Origin: an uncultured Planctomycetaceae bacterium
GTDB taxonomy: Bacteria > Planctomycetota > Planctomycetia > Planctomycetales > Planctomycetaceae
NCBI GenBank assembly: GCA_943787265.1
Contig: CALSLT010000002.1
Coordinates: 124,001 to 188,000, forward strand
Reading direction: 5' to 3'
DNA length: 64,000 nucleotides
Shown here: positions 17,733-25,697 of the stretch, one piece after another
How positions within the stretch are numbered: position 1 is the first letter of the stretch
How the letters are laid out: the number at the start of each line of letters is the position of its first letter
Notes under the pieces: model-generated
Database searches by the model: none
What the model was told of the DNA's origin: nothing
Seen by the model: only the letters and a program-made list of their open reading frames with translations
Program-made: the position numbers and the translations under genes

Positions 17733-18881
17733 ATGAGTCGTCCGGCGAAACTTGCTTTGATTGACGGTACGGTCTTCGAAGGCCGAGCCTTCGGTGCTAC
17801 TGGTGAAATCCACGGCGAGGTCGTGTTCAACACGAGCATGACCGGCTACCAGGAAATCCTCACCGACCCGTCTTACTGCGGCCAGATCGTCACCATGACG
17901 TACCCGCTGATCGGTAATTACGGCGTCAATCTTGAGGATGTCGAAAGCGGCGGACTTTCGCTGCGAGGCTTCATCGTCAAAGAACTCTGCCGCCACGAAA
18001 GCAATTTCCGATCGGACGAATCGCTCGACAGCTACCTCGCAAAACACGGCGTGATCGGAATCGAAGGCCTCGATACGCGAGCCCTCGTCAGGCGAATCCG
18101 AATTCAGGGAGCGATGACCGGCATCATCTCGACCGAGGACCTCGACAACGACTCTTTGATCGCGAAAGCACAGAAGAGTCCAGAACTGGCGGGGCTGGAC
18201 CTTGCCAGTGAAGTCATCCCTGCGGGAAGCGCTGGCTGGTCGGAAGGCCTGAATGAAATCATCCGAGACCCCGTCACCGGCGGCTACGAAGGCATTCACG
18301 CGGCATCGACCGACGAAGGTCCGCACGTCGTCGCGATTGACTACGGCATGAAGTGGAACATCCCACGACACCTGAAACAACTCGGCTGCAAAGTCACCGT
18401 CGTGCCGGGAACCTGGAGTGCCGAACAGATTCTGGAACTCGCGCCGGCTGGCGTGTTTCTCTCCAACGGCCCTGGCGATCCTCGCCCACTGGACTACGCG
18501 ATCAAGACGATTCAGGGACTGCTTGGTAAGACTCCGATCTTTGGAATCTGCCTCGGCAACCAGTTGCTTGGTCTCGCGTGCGGCGCTGAGATCTTCAAGA
18601 TGCGATTCGGACATCGCGGAGCCAACCAGCCGGTCCTCGATAAGAGCACGGGCAAGGTCGAGATCACGTCGCAGAATCACGGCTTCGCCCTGGATGCGGA
18701 CTCGATGCCGTCGAATGTCGAAGTGACTCACGTGAGCCTTAACGATCAAACGGTCGAAGGCATTCGACATAAAGATTACCCGGCGTTCGCCGTGCAGTAT
18801 CACCCCGAAGCTTCAGCCGGACCTCACGACAGCCACTACCTCTTCGGCCAGTTCCGGGAGATGCTCCTTCAGCATGCGTGA
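17733..18881 (+). CDS. carA: Carbamoyl-phosphate synthase small (glutaminase) subunit
   Basis: A 382-residue subunit that hydrolyses glutamine and passes ammonia to CarB for arginine and pyrimidine synthesis. The N-terminal CPSase_sm domain shows EGRAFGATGEIHGEVVFNTS and MTGYQEILTDPSY. The class I amidotransferase domain has the nucleophile Cys273 in GICLGNQ, then FGHRGANQPV and the His/Glu pair in QYHPEAS. Length is typical. The glutaminase motif has Asn where E. coli has His after LG, a common variant. carB is not in the window. Confidence 0.95.
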   Translation: MSRPAKLALIDGTVFEGRAFGATGEIHGEVVFNTSMTGYQEILTDPSYCGQIVTMTYPLIGNYGVNLEDVESGGLSLRGFIVKELCRHESNFRSDESLDSYLAKHGVIGIEGLDTRALVRRIRIQGAMTGIISTEDLDNDSLIAKAQKSPELAGLDLASEVIPAGSAGWSEGLNEIIRDPVTGGYEGIHAASTDEGPHVVAIDYGMKWNIPRHLKQLGCKVTVVPGTWSAEQILELAPAGVFLSNGPGDPRPLDYAIKTIQGLLGKTPIFGICLGNQLLGLACGAEIFKMRFGHRGANQPVLDKSTGKVEITSQNHGFALDADSMPSNVEVTHVSLNDQTVEGIRHKDYPAFAVQYHPEASAGPHDSHYLFGQFREMLLQHA

Positions 18882-18972
18882 CGCTACGGTTGCCCAGGCT
18901 GGATGATAGGATTGCCGGTGCGGAGCTTGTTTCGGCCTACCTGAAAACCACCGCTCAAACGGGAATGTCGCC

Positions 18973-19653
18973 ATGCCTCGATTCATTGCGTCAATTGCGT
19001 GCTTTGTTGCAGTCGCGATCGGCGCTGCAGGTTGCCAGCAAGACTCGACAAGCGACACTGCGTCGCCCGAAGTCACTCCGGACGCACTCACCGTTGACCC
19101 GACCGAGTCGGTCACGCCGAAAGGCGACGAAGAGTCGGGAGCTTCTGCCAAAGCAGCGGCCGTTGAGCTGACAGTCGTTTCCTTCGATGAGCTTCAGGCA
19201 TCGATTGCAGAATCAAAAGGCAAGATTGTCGTCGTTGATTATTGGTCGACTTCCTGCCCGCCTTGCATGAAAGAGTTTCCCGGCCTGGTCGCTCTTTATA
19301 ACGAACTTTCGCATGATCAGGTTCGATGCGTGTCGGCGAGTCTGGACTACGAAGGCCTTGCTGATTACCCCATCGAAGATTGTCGAAAAGCGGCGCTCGA
19401 GTTTCTCGAACAGACAAAATCAACGCTCGACAATTTTATCCTGAGCGAGGAAAGCTTGACGGTGATGGATGACAAGTTGAAGATCGCATCGATCCCTGCG
19501 GTCTTCGTGTTTGGCGTCGACGGAAAACTGGCTCGCCAGTTCGATGAGTCAGACGGCGAATCTTTCACTTACGAAAAAGACATCACGCCGTTCGTGGCAG
19601 AACTCGTTTCCCAAAGTTTTTCCACTGAGACGGCATCTACGGACTGTGAATGA
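18973..19653 (+). CDS. Thioredoxin-like (TlpA/ResA type) lipoprotein
   Basis: A 226-residue exported lipoprotein. The signal ends in the lipobox AIGAAGC, giving lipidated Cys21. A polar linker of about 45 residues leads to a thioredoxin fold with the redox motif STSCPPCMKEFPG and the cis-Pro segment ASIPAVFVFG. TlpA/ResA proteins act outside the cytoplasmic membrane, for example reducing cytochrome c apoprotein cysteines. The role here is not shown by its neighbours, which are carA and a quinone-oxidoreductase-like gene. Confidence 0.85.
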   Translation: MPRFIASIACFVAVAIGAAGCQQDSTSDTASPEVTPDALTVDPTESVTPKGDEESGASAKAAAVELTVVSFDELQASIAESKGKIVVVDYWSTSCPPCMKEFPGLVALYNELSHDQVRCVSASLDYEGLADYPIEDCRKAALEFLEQTKSTLDNFILSEESLTVMDDKLKIASIPAVFVFGVDGKLARQFDESDGESFTYEKDITPFVAELVSQSFSTETASTDCE

Positions 19654-19706
19654 TCTTAGCGCCTTTGTGTGAGATTTTAGACAAGTCGGATCAAGGAATT
19701 ATCGTT

Positions 19707-20705
19707 ATGAAGGCTGCCTTTATTAATGAGACCGGCGAGCCGAGCGTCATTCAGTACGGAGACCTGCCGACTCCCGAACCGGCCGCGAACGAAGTACTTG
19801 TCAAAGTCGGAGCGGTCGCGGTTAACCCGATTGACACTTACATCCGCAGCGGTGCCGTCGCGCTGGCGACCGAGTTTCCTTACATCGTCGGTTGTGACCT
19901 CGCCGGCACGGTTGAAGCTGTTGGCTCGGCAGTCACTCGGTTCAAAGTCGGTGACCGCGTCTGGGGAAGCAATCAGAGCCTATTTGGTCGTAAGGGCACG
20001 TTTGCTGAATACGCAGCCGTCGGTGAAGACTGGTTGTATCCGACTCCGGATTCGATGTCGGACGATGTCGCGGCGGCGGGAGCTCTGGTCGGCATCACGG
20101 CTCACCTTGGCCTGTTTCTGCATGGCGAGTTGAAAGCTGGCGAGACGGTTTTCATCAACGGCGGCACCGGCGGAGTTGGCACGGCGGTTGTTCAAATCGC
20201 GAAGGCCGCTGGTGCGAAGGTGATTGCAACGGTCGGCAGCGACGAAAAGAAATCGCTTTGTGAAAGCTGGGGCGCGGACTGCGTCGTTAACTACCACGAC
20301 GAAAACCTGGACGATCAGATTCGCGAATTCACCGAAGCCAACGGTGGGCTGCATGTCTGGTTCGAAACTCAGCGAGAGCCGACTCCGGATCGAAGCGTCG
20401 AGTTAATGTCACCTCGCGGGCGGATCATTTTTATGGCCGGCCGAACCGCTCGACCGGAATTCCCAGTCGGGCCGTTCTACGTGAAAGATCTCCGACTGCA
20501 CGGCTTTGCTATGTTCAACGCCACGCCCGACGAACAACGAGCATCCGCAGACGCCATCAACGAACTGGCTGCGAAAGGCGGCTGGAATCAGCAGATCGGA
20601 AAAACGTTCCCACTCTCAGAAGCCGCCGCCGCTCACCAGCTCCAGGAAGATGCCACGCTCGGCGGAAGTGGATCGTTGACCGGCAAGATCGTGCTGAATC
20701 CGTAA
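19707..20705 (+). CDS. Zinc-independent MDR-family oxidoreductase (NADPH:quinone reductase-like)
   Basis: A 332-residue medium-chain dehydrogenase/reductase. The N-terminal domain has GCDLAGTVEAVGSAVTRFKV; the NADPH-binding Rossmann motif is FINGGTGGVGTAVVQIAKAA near residue 150. The catalytic zinc cysteines of alcohol dehydrogenases are absent, which points to quinone or enoyl reductase types. ATG 19707 is chosen because AAGGA lies about 9 bases upstream and the protein then starts with the usual MKAAFINETG. It is convergent with a DUF1080 gene across a long inverted repeat. Confidence 0.88.
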   Translation: MKAAFINETGEPSVIQYGDLPTPEPAANEVLVKVGAVAVNPIDTYIRSGAVALATEFPYIVGCDLAGTVEAVGSAVTRFKVGDRVWGSNQSLFGRKGTFAEYAAVGEDWLYPTPDSMSDDVAAAGALVGITAHLGLFLHGELKAGETVFINGGTGGVGTAVVQIAKAAGAKVIATVGSDEKKSLCESWGADCVVNYHDENLDDQIREFTEANGGLHVWFETQREPTPDRSVELMSPRGRIIFMAGRTARPEFPVGPFYVKDLRLHGFAMFNATPDEQRASADAINELAAKGGWNQQIGKTFPLSEAAAAHQLQEDATLGGSGSLTGKIVLNP

Positions 20706-20723
20706 TTCAGGCGGACAGACACC

Positions 20724-20797
20724 AACCACGAAATACACAAAAAAACACGAAAGGAAAAAAGACTCATCCTTTCGTGTTTTTTGTGTATTTCGTGGTT
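20724..20797. repeat. Inverted repeat, family 1 (AACCACGAAATACAC type), copy 1
   Basis: The left arm at 20724-20755 starts AACCACGAAATACAC and ends CACGAAAGGA. The right arm at 20767-20797 is its reverse complement apart from one A in a homopolymer. An 11-base loop separates them. It lies between two convergent genes and its T-rich arms could terminate transcripts from both. A diverged second copy is at 46715-46830. Confidence 0.92.
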
Positions 20798-20837
20798 GAG
20801 AACTTAGACGGAGTGAAGACCGCCTGACTCGAAGCTC

Positions 20838-21941
20838 TTACTTTCCGGTTGAACCGATCTTTGCGATCAGTCCAGCCAGCACGTTCTGGCTTTCGGTCGA
20901 GGCGAGCTGCTGATTGTTGCAGGTTCCGGCGATTCCGTGGTGGACGAGCCAGATGTTTCGGAAGCGGACCGGGTTGCTGTGGTTCTGGATTTTTGTTGGC
21001 AAGGCGTTCGGGCCTTCGCCGACTCGTTTGCCGCCTCCGGTTGGAGTTGGCAGGTCGAGTCGCTCGTGAACGGCGACGCCGTTCAGCCAGACGGTGAAGT
21101 TGGCGTTCTGAACTTTTTTGCCGTCAGCATCGAACCTCGGAGCACGGAACCAGATGTCGTACGTTTGCCAGCTTAGCGGCGGCAGGCACATGTTGAGGTT
21201 GGGTTTGACTTCTCGGTAAAGCGCGCCGCACTCGTTGAATTCTCCATCAAGGCCGAACGAGTCGAGCACTTGGACTTCGTAGCGGCTTTGCACGTAGATG
21301 CCGCTGTTGGCTCGCTGTTGTCCCACGGCGTTTGGCATGTAAGGAAGTCGGAATTCGAGGTGCAGACGGAAGTCGCCGTACGCGTCTCGAGTTTCCGTTC
21401 CTTCTTTCAGCAGGCCGCCTTCGGTCATCTGGCCGTTCTTCAAGAGTTCGGTGTTCGTTCCGTCGAACAGGGCAATGGCGTTGCACGGTTGGCAGGCTCC
21501 CAGCGTCGCGCTCTGTCGCGTGACGAAAGATGCGGTTCCGACCTGTCGAGCGTACTCGCCGATCGACTTGATAATCGTATGGCCATTTTTAATGGTGATT
21601 TGCTGATGCTCGCCGGTCAGCGTGAGGACGTTCCCTTCACGAGTTCCCTGATACTTCGCTCGGTCTCCGCCGATTGGCCAGCCGTAGCCAGGCAGTCCAC
21701 CGCGATATTCAACCGCGGAGAACTTTGCATCGCCCATCGCAACGACCTGCAACCCGACGGGCTCGCATTGTCGGCAATCATTGATTTTCGAACCGAGATA
21801 CTCGCCCTGAAATGGGTAGTCCGCATCGTCCTGCGGGGCTTCCGTCCAAGCTTTGGGTTTGTTTTTACCGTCGGCACTGTGAGCGTCCTGAGGGATCAGC
21901 AGGCCGAGACAAAAAGCGATGAGAAGACCGTATCGAAGCAT
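20838..21941 (-). CDS. Secreted DUF1080 (3-keto-disaccharide hydrolase-like) protein with an N-terminal extra domain
   Basis: A 367-residue secreted protein. The signal peptide is MLRYGLLIAFCLGLLIPQDA with cleavage near HSAD; GGAG precedes ATG 21941. Residues about 35-175 form an unassigned region (PFQGEYLGSKINDCRQC, then YRGGLPGYGW). The DUF1080 part follows, with NAIALFDGTNTELL, FRLHLEFRLPY, NSGIYVQSRYEVQVLDSFG and YDIWFRAPRFD. The fold is a concanavalin-like sandwich, and some members act on 3-keto-glycosides. The natural substrate here is unknown. Confidence 0.85.
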   Translation of the reverse strand: MLRYGLLIAFCLGLLIPQDAHSADGKNKPKAWTEAPQDDADYPFQGEYLGSKINDCRQCEPVGLQVVAMGDAKFSAVEYRGGLPGYGWPIGGDRAKYQGTREGNVLTLTGEHQQITIKNGHTIIKSIGEYARQVGTASFVTRQSATLGACQPCNAIALFDGTNTELLKNGQMTEGGLLKEGTETRDAYGDFRLHLEFRLPYMPNAVGQQRANSGIYVQSRYEVQVLDSFGLDGEFNECGALYREVKPNLNMCLPPLSWQTYDIWFRAPRFDADGKKVQNANFTVWLNGVAVHERLDLPTPTGGGKRVGEGPNALPTKIQNHSNPVRFRNIWLVHHGIAGTCNNQQLASTESQNVLAGLIAKIGSTGK

Positions 21942-22147
21942 CAATATCTCCAGGTGGCATGAAGGTCGCGTTGATTCGTAATTGTCGCCAGACTTCCCAG
22001 TTTCACATGGCAATCTACGGAAGGCAACCGACCGTTGAGCAGCGGGCACGGTTACAGCAACATGCCCCGCGGCGACGTGCCGAAGTTTGCTCGACCGATA
22101 TAATCTTCCGACGGTCTCGGTCATTAAAGCGTCCTGATGGAATTCTC

Positions 22148-22552
22148 ATGGCAAAATGCGACGAAGGATACATTTGCGAAGTTTGCGGCGAAGCTGTCGA
22201 CGAGATCGTCGATAGCGACCTCTATCTTCGTTTCGTGATCGGGCAGGTTCCGGAGAGCGAGCTGACGAAATCGCCCGAGCGGCACATCCGCTGCAACCCG
22301 GTCCAGGCTCAGTTCATTGTGCATGAAGATTTCGAGCCGGTCGTCGTGGACGGCCCGTTCGACAAGCAATTCCTTGACGAAGAACACGTCAAGCAGCAGG
22401 AAGACCTGATCACTCGTGGCTGGCTGAGAATTCGCGAAGTCACCGGATCGGGCATTCCGGTTTCTGAGTATCCGCTCAAACCAAAAGTCGACATGAGCAA
22501 GCTGATTGCTGAACGGCAGAACCTGAATTCTCAAACCAACAATGCGGAGTAA
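22148..22552 (+). CDS. Conserved-looking protein of unknown function with N-terminal CxxC
   Basis: A 134-residue acidic protein, not recognised. It begins with a short zinc-knuckle-like CEVCGE, then DSDLYLRFVIGQVPESEL and HIRCNPVQAQFIV, and ends in a polar tail. No signal peptide or membrane span is visible. ATG 22148 was chosen because the longer upstream frame would overlap the promoter region of the divergent DUF1080 gene and has no family-like content. It is 8 bases from the MEKHLA-domain gene, so the two and recG likely form one transcript. Confidence 0.7.
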   Translation: MAKCDEGYICEVCGEAVDEIVDSDLYLRFVIGQVPESELTKSPERHIRCNPVQAQFIVHEDFEPVVVDGPFDKQFLDEEHVKQQEDLITRGWLRIREVTGSGIPVSEYPLKPKVDMSKLIAERQNLNSQTNNAE

Positions 22553-22560
22553 GAAAGCAG

Positions 22561-23028
22561 ATGCAGCCGTGGCAGGAAGACAATTGGATCGAGCAGTCTC
22601 AAATTCTGCTGAATTCGTATCGCCAGTTTCTGGGCGAAGAATTGATTTCGCGGGACGGCTCGGACGAAGACCAGTCACGTGCGCTGTTTGAAACTCCGTT
22701 CGTCGTGGTTTCGCACGGAACGCAGGATGACCCGATTCTGAATTACGGCAACCAGGTCGCGCTCAACCTGTGGGAGATGGATATTGAAACGCTGTTGCAG
22801 ACTCCGTCGCGCATGACCGCCGAGCCGGTGCACCGTGACGAGCGTGCTCGGCTGCTGGAGCGAACTTCGCGCGACGGTTTTGTCGATGACTATCGAGGGA
22901 TCCGGATTGCCAGCACAGGCCGGCGGTTTCTGATCGAAAAGGCAATTGTCTGGAACCTCGTCAACGACAACGGTGACCGAGTTGGCCAGGCCGCGACGTT
23001 TTCCGATTGGGTGTTCCTCGATGAATGA
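22561..23028 (+). CDS. MEKHLA-domain (PAS-like) protein
   Basis: A 155-residue cytosolic protein with the layout of the MEKHLA domain: LFETPFVVVSHGTQDDPILNYGNQVALNLWEM, then TPSRMTAEPVHRDERARLL, and a C-terminal RRFLIEKAIVWNLVNDNG with FSDWVFL. The domain is PAS-related and probably binds a small ligand; its role in bacteria is not known. The end overlaps the start of recG by 8 bases, which suggests coupled translation. Names of the residues are read directly; the link with RecG function is only by position. Confidence 0.82.
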   Translation: MQPWQEDNWIEQSQILLNSYRQFLGEELISRDGSDEDQSRALFETPFVVVSHGTQDDPILNYGNQVALNLWEMDIETLLQTPSRMTAEPVHRDERARLLERTSRDGFVDDYRGIRIASTGRRFLIEKAIVWNLVNDNGDRVGQAATFSDWVFLDE

Positions 23029-25261
23029 TGGCTCACCCAGCAACGAACACTCGCGGCCGCCATCGCGAGTCACCACGGATCAGCAGGTCGAAAGTCCCGA
23101 CTGGGAAGACGCCCTGCAGACTCCGGTGCAGTTTGTGCGAAGCGTTGGGCCGGAGCGGGCAGCACTTCTTGAAAAACTCGACATTCGAGTCGCCATCGAC
23201 CTGCTCTATAACGCGCCGCGAGACGTGCTCGATTTGAGCAACGTGAAAACTCCAGCAGAACTCGAAGCCGGGCTGCAGCAAAGCGTCTGCGGGCAAGTCG
23301 TCGATACCGAGTCGCGGCGCACTTCCAACGGCAAGACGATGTCTGCCGTGTTGATCCGCTGCGGGCGAGCGTTCGTGCGAGGCGTCTGGTTCAACCAGCC
23401 GTGGATTCTGAAACGATTCTTTCCCGACAACGTCGTGCTGTTTTCCGGCAAGCCGAAGATGCGATCCGGGCGGTGGGAATTCAGCAACCCGCACACGCAG
23501 TGGTTGGAAAACGATGATGCCGCGACCGATGACGGACTGCCCGTCGCCGTGATCCCAAGGTATGGCCTGACCGACGGCCTGAAGATGTACGAAATTCGTC
23601 GAGCGACCAAAGCGGCGGTCGAAGATTACGTCGACTTGGTGCCGGAATTGTTTTCGCCGGAAGCGTTGGAGTCGTGGAAGCTGTTGGGAATTCGTGAGGC
23701 GATCACGAAACTGCACATCCCCAAATCGATGGACGAATATCACGAAGGTTATCGTCGATTGGTGTTTCAGGATCTGGTCGAGTTTCAGTTAGCGATCGAA
23801 CTGCGCCGCCGAGTTTGGTGGTCCGGCGTTCCTGCTCCGAAGATGCCGTGCACCGCGAAGATCGACAGCCGGATACGCCGACTGTTTCCGTTCAACCTGA
23901 CGCCGGGACAGAATCAGGCGATCGCCGACATCGTTGCTGACTTGAACGCCGGCCGGCCGATGCACCGTTTGTTGCAGGCAGATGTTGGCTCGGGAAAAAC
24001 GGCCATCGCGATGTACGCAATTCTGGTTGCCATCGCAGCTGGCCATCAGGCGGTTTTGATGACGCCGACCGAGTTGCTGGCAACTCAACACTGGCAGACG
24101 ATCGACAAGGCTCTCGCGCATAGCCGAGTCAAACGGCGAATGTTGACCGGGAACCTGACGCCACAGCAGCGGCAAACTGTCCTTGAAGAAATTCGGTCGG
24201 GCGAAGTGCAACTGATCATTGGCACGCAGGCGCTGATTCAAAAAGGCGTCGAGTTTTCAAACCTCGGCCTGGCCGTGATCGATGAGCAGCACAAATTTGG
24301 CGTCGGGCAGCGGGCGAAATTCTCAACCGGCACGCAATCGCCCCACGTTCTGGTGATGACCGCAACGCCGATTCCTCGCAGCCTCTGCCTCACGCAGTTC
24401 GGCGATCTCGACCTGACCACAATGTCGGACATGCCGCCTGGTCGGCAGGAAGTGAAAACGTTCCGAGTCTACAACGCGAACACACGCAAGCGTGCCTGGA
24501 AGTTTGTGCGAGAGCGGTTGCAGGAAGGTCGACAGGTTTACGTCGTGTGCCCTCGCGTCGGAGAAACGGAAGAGGACGATGCTCAACTTGAACTGTCGTT
24601 CGACGAAGAGTTTCCTGAATTGGCCGAGAAGCCGGTGGAGCCTGTTCAGGAAGAGTTGATTGGCAGTGCGGAAGAGCTGTTCGAAGACCTGCAGAAGAAT
24701 GAGCTGAAAGGTTTCAACGTTGGCATGGTGCATGGCCGGATGAACGCTCAAGCCAAAGCCGACGCAATGGAAGCGTTTCGCGCCGGCGAGACTCAGGCTC
24801 TGGTTTCAACGACGGTGATCGAAGTCGGCGTCGACGTTTCGAACGCTTCGGTCATGGTCATTCAGCAGGCTGAACGGTTCGGACTTTCGCAGCTTCATCA
24901 GCTTCGAGGAAGAATCGGTCGAGGCAAGCATCAGGGTTTCTGCTTCCTCTTCTCAGATGCCAGCGCGACGGACGTCGTCAAACGATTGTCAGCGATGGAG
25001 AAACACACCGACGGATTCAAGATCGCCGAAGTTGATTTCGACCTGCGAGGTCCAGGTGACATTCTCGGCTCGCGCCAGCACGGAGCATTGCCTCTCAAGT
25101 TCGGACATCTCATCAAGGATCGAAAGCTTGTTGAGGAAACTCGCGACGCCGCGGTTGAACTGGTCAAGTCAGGCCAGTTCGACAACCCGTTGCTGGCCCC
25201 TCTCAAGACGATTGTGCTTGACCGATTTGCAGAACTAATGGACCTGCCTCGCAGCGGCTGA
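23021..25261 (+). CDS. recG: ATP-dependent DNA helicase RecG
   Basis: A 746-residue superfamily 2 helicase that remodels stalled forks and branched DNA. An N-terminal wedge/OB region (about 60-260) contains YNAPRDVLDLSNV. The motor has Walker A LQADVGSGKTAIA, TPTELLATQHW, Walker B/DExH VIDEQHKFGVGQR, motif III MTATPIPRSL, and later motifs STTVIEVGVDVSNA and QLRGRIGRG. A C-terminal wing has FDLRGPGDILGSRQHG. Length is slightly above E. coli RecG (693). ATG 23021 overlaps the upstream gene. Confidence 0.96.
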   Translation: MNDGSPSNEHSRPPSRVTTDQQVESPDWEDALQTPVQFVRSVGPERAALLEKLDIRVAIDLLYNAPRDVLDLSNVKTPAELEAGLQQSVCGQVVDTESRRTSNGKTMSAVLIRCGRAFVRGVWFNQPWILKRFFPDNVVLFSGKPKMRSGRWEFSNPHTQWLENDDAATDDGLPVAVIPRYGLTDGLKMYEIRRATKAAVEDYVDLVPELFSPEALESWKLLGIREAITKLHIPKSMDEYHEGYRRLVFQDLVEFQLAIELRRRVWWSGVPAPKMPCTAKIDSRIRRLFPFNLTPGQNQAIADIVADLNAGRPMHRLLQADVGSGKTAIAMYAILVAIAAGHQAVLMTPTELLATQHWQTIDKALAHSRVKRRMLTGNLTPQQRQTVLEEIRSGEVQLIIGTQALIQKGVEFSNLGLAVIDEQHKFGVGQRAKFSTGTQSPHVLVMTATPIPRSLCLTQFGDLDLTTMSDMPPGRQEVKTFRVYNANTRKRAWKFVRERLQEGRQVYVVCPRVGETEEDDAQLELSFDEEFPELAEKPVEPVQEELIGSAEELFEDLQKNELKGFNVGMVHGRMNAQAKADAMEAFRAGETQALVSTTVIEVGVDVSNASVMVIQQAERFGLSQLHQLRGRIGRGKHQGFCFLFSDASATDVVKRLSAMEKHTDGFKIAEVDFDLRGPGDILGSRQHGALPLKFGHLIKDRKLVEETRDAAVELVKSGQFDNPLLAPLKTIVLDRFAELMDLPRSG

Positions 25262-25299
25262 GAAAGCCTGCAACCACAATTAATCGAGAGGGGAATCGC

Positions 25300-25584
25300 A
25301 TGTTTCAACAGGCTGCCCGTGCTCCACGTGTTTTCATAGTTAGCAGTTGTATTCTCTGCGTGTCATTCGTCGCCTACCTGCTCAGCATCCCGCTGGTGCT
25401 GCCGTTACAAGACAGAGGTTACCTCCCAGGCTACGGGTGGGGAGACCTCAATATCTATGAGCCGCTGGTCTGGATGTACCGACAGTCACCCACCGTGAAC
25501 TCATTCTTAGATTGGTATTCAACCCTGCTAACTGTGCCGCCAGCAATCGCTCCGGCGTATCGAACAAGTGGAGGTGTCATTTAG
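25300..25584 (+). CDS. Small membrane protein, unknown function
   Basis: A 94-residue protein with one clear hydrophobic segment (about 11-35, VFIVSSCILCVSFVAYLLSI). A polar exported or cytoplasmic part follows (YLPGYGWGDLNIYEPLVWMYRQ). A good ribosome site GAGAGGGGA lies 7 bases before ATG. It is 38 bases after recG and 113 bases before the TIM-barrel gene. No homolog was recognised; the start site and codon use support a real gene. Confidence 0.6.
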   Translation: MFQQAARAPRVFIVSSCILCVSFVAYLLSIPLVLPLQDRGYLPGYGWGDLNIYEPLVWMYRQSPTVNSFLDWYSTLLTVPPAIAPAYRTSGGVI

Positions 25585-25697
25585 GGAGCCAGGTCAGCGA
25601 TATATATCGATAGAGCTTCGTCAGTCGCTCGTCTTTTTCGGAGTGAGGTTGCTATTCTGCTTTGCTCACAAAATTGGCACTCGATACGGAATGTCCG

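Noticed and set aside
17718..18803. A 361-residue open frame on the minus strand
   Set aside because: It is antisense to carA, which explains the region fully. No motif was found in it.
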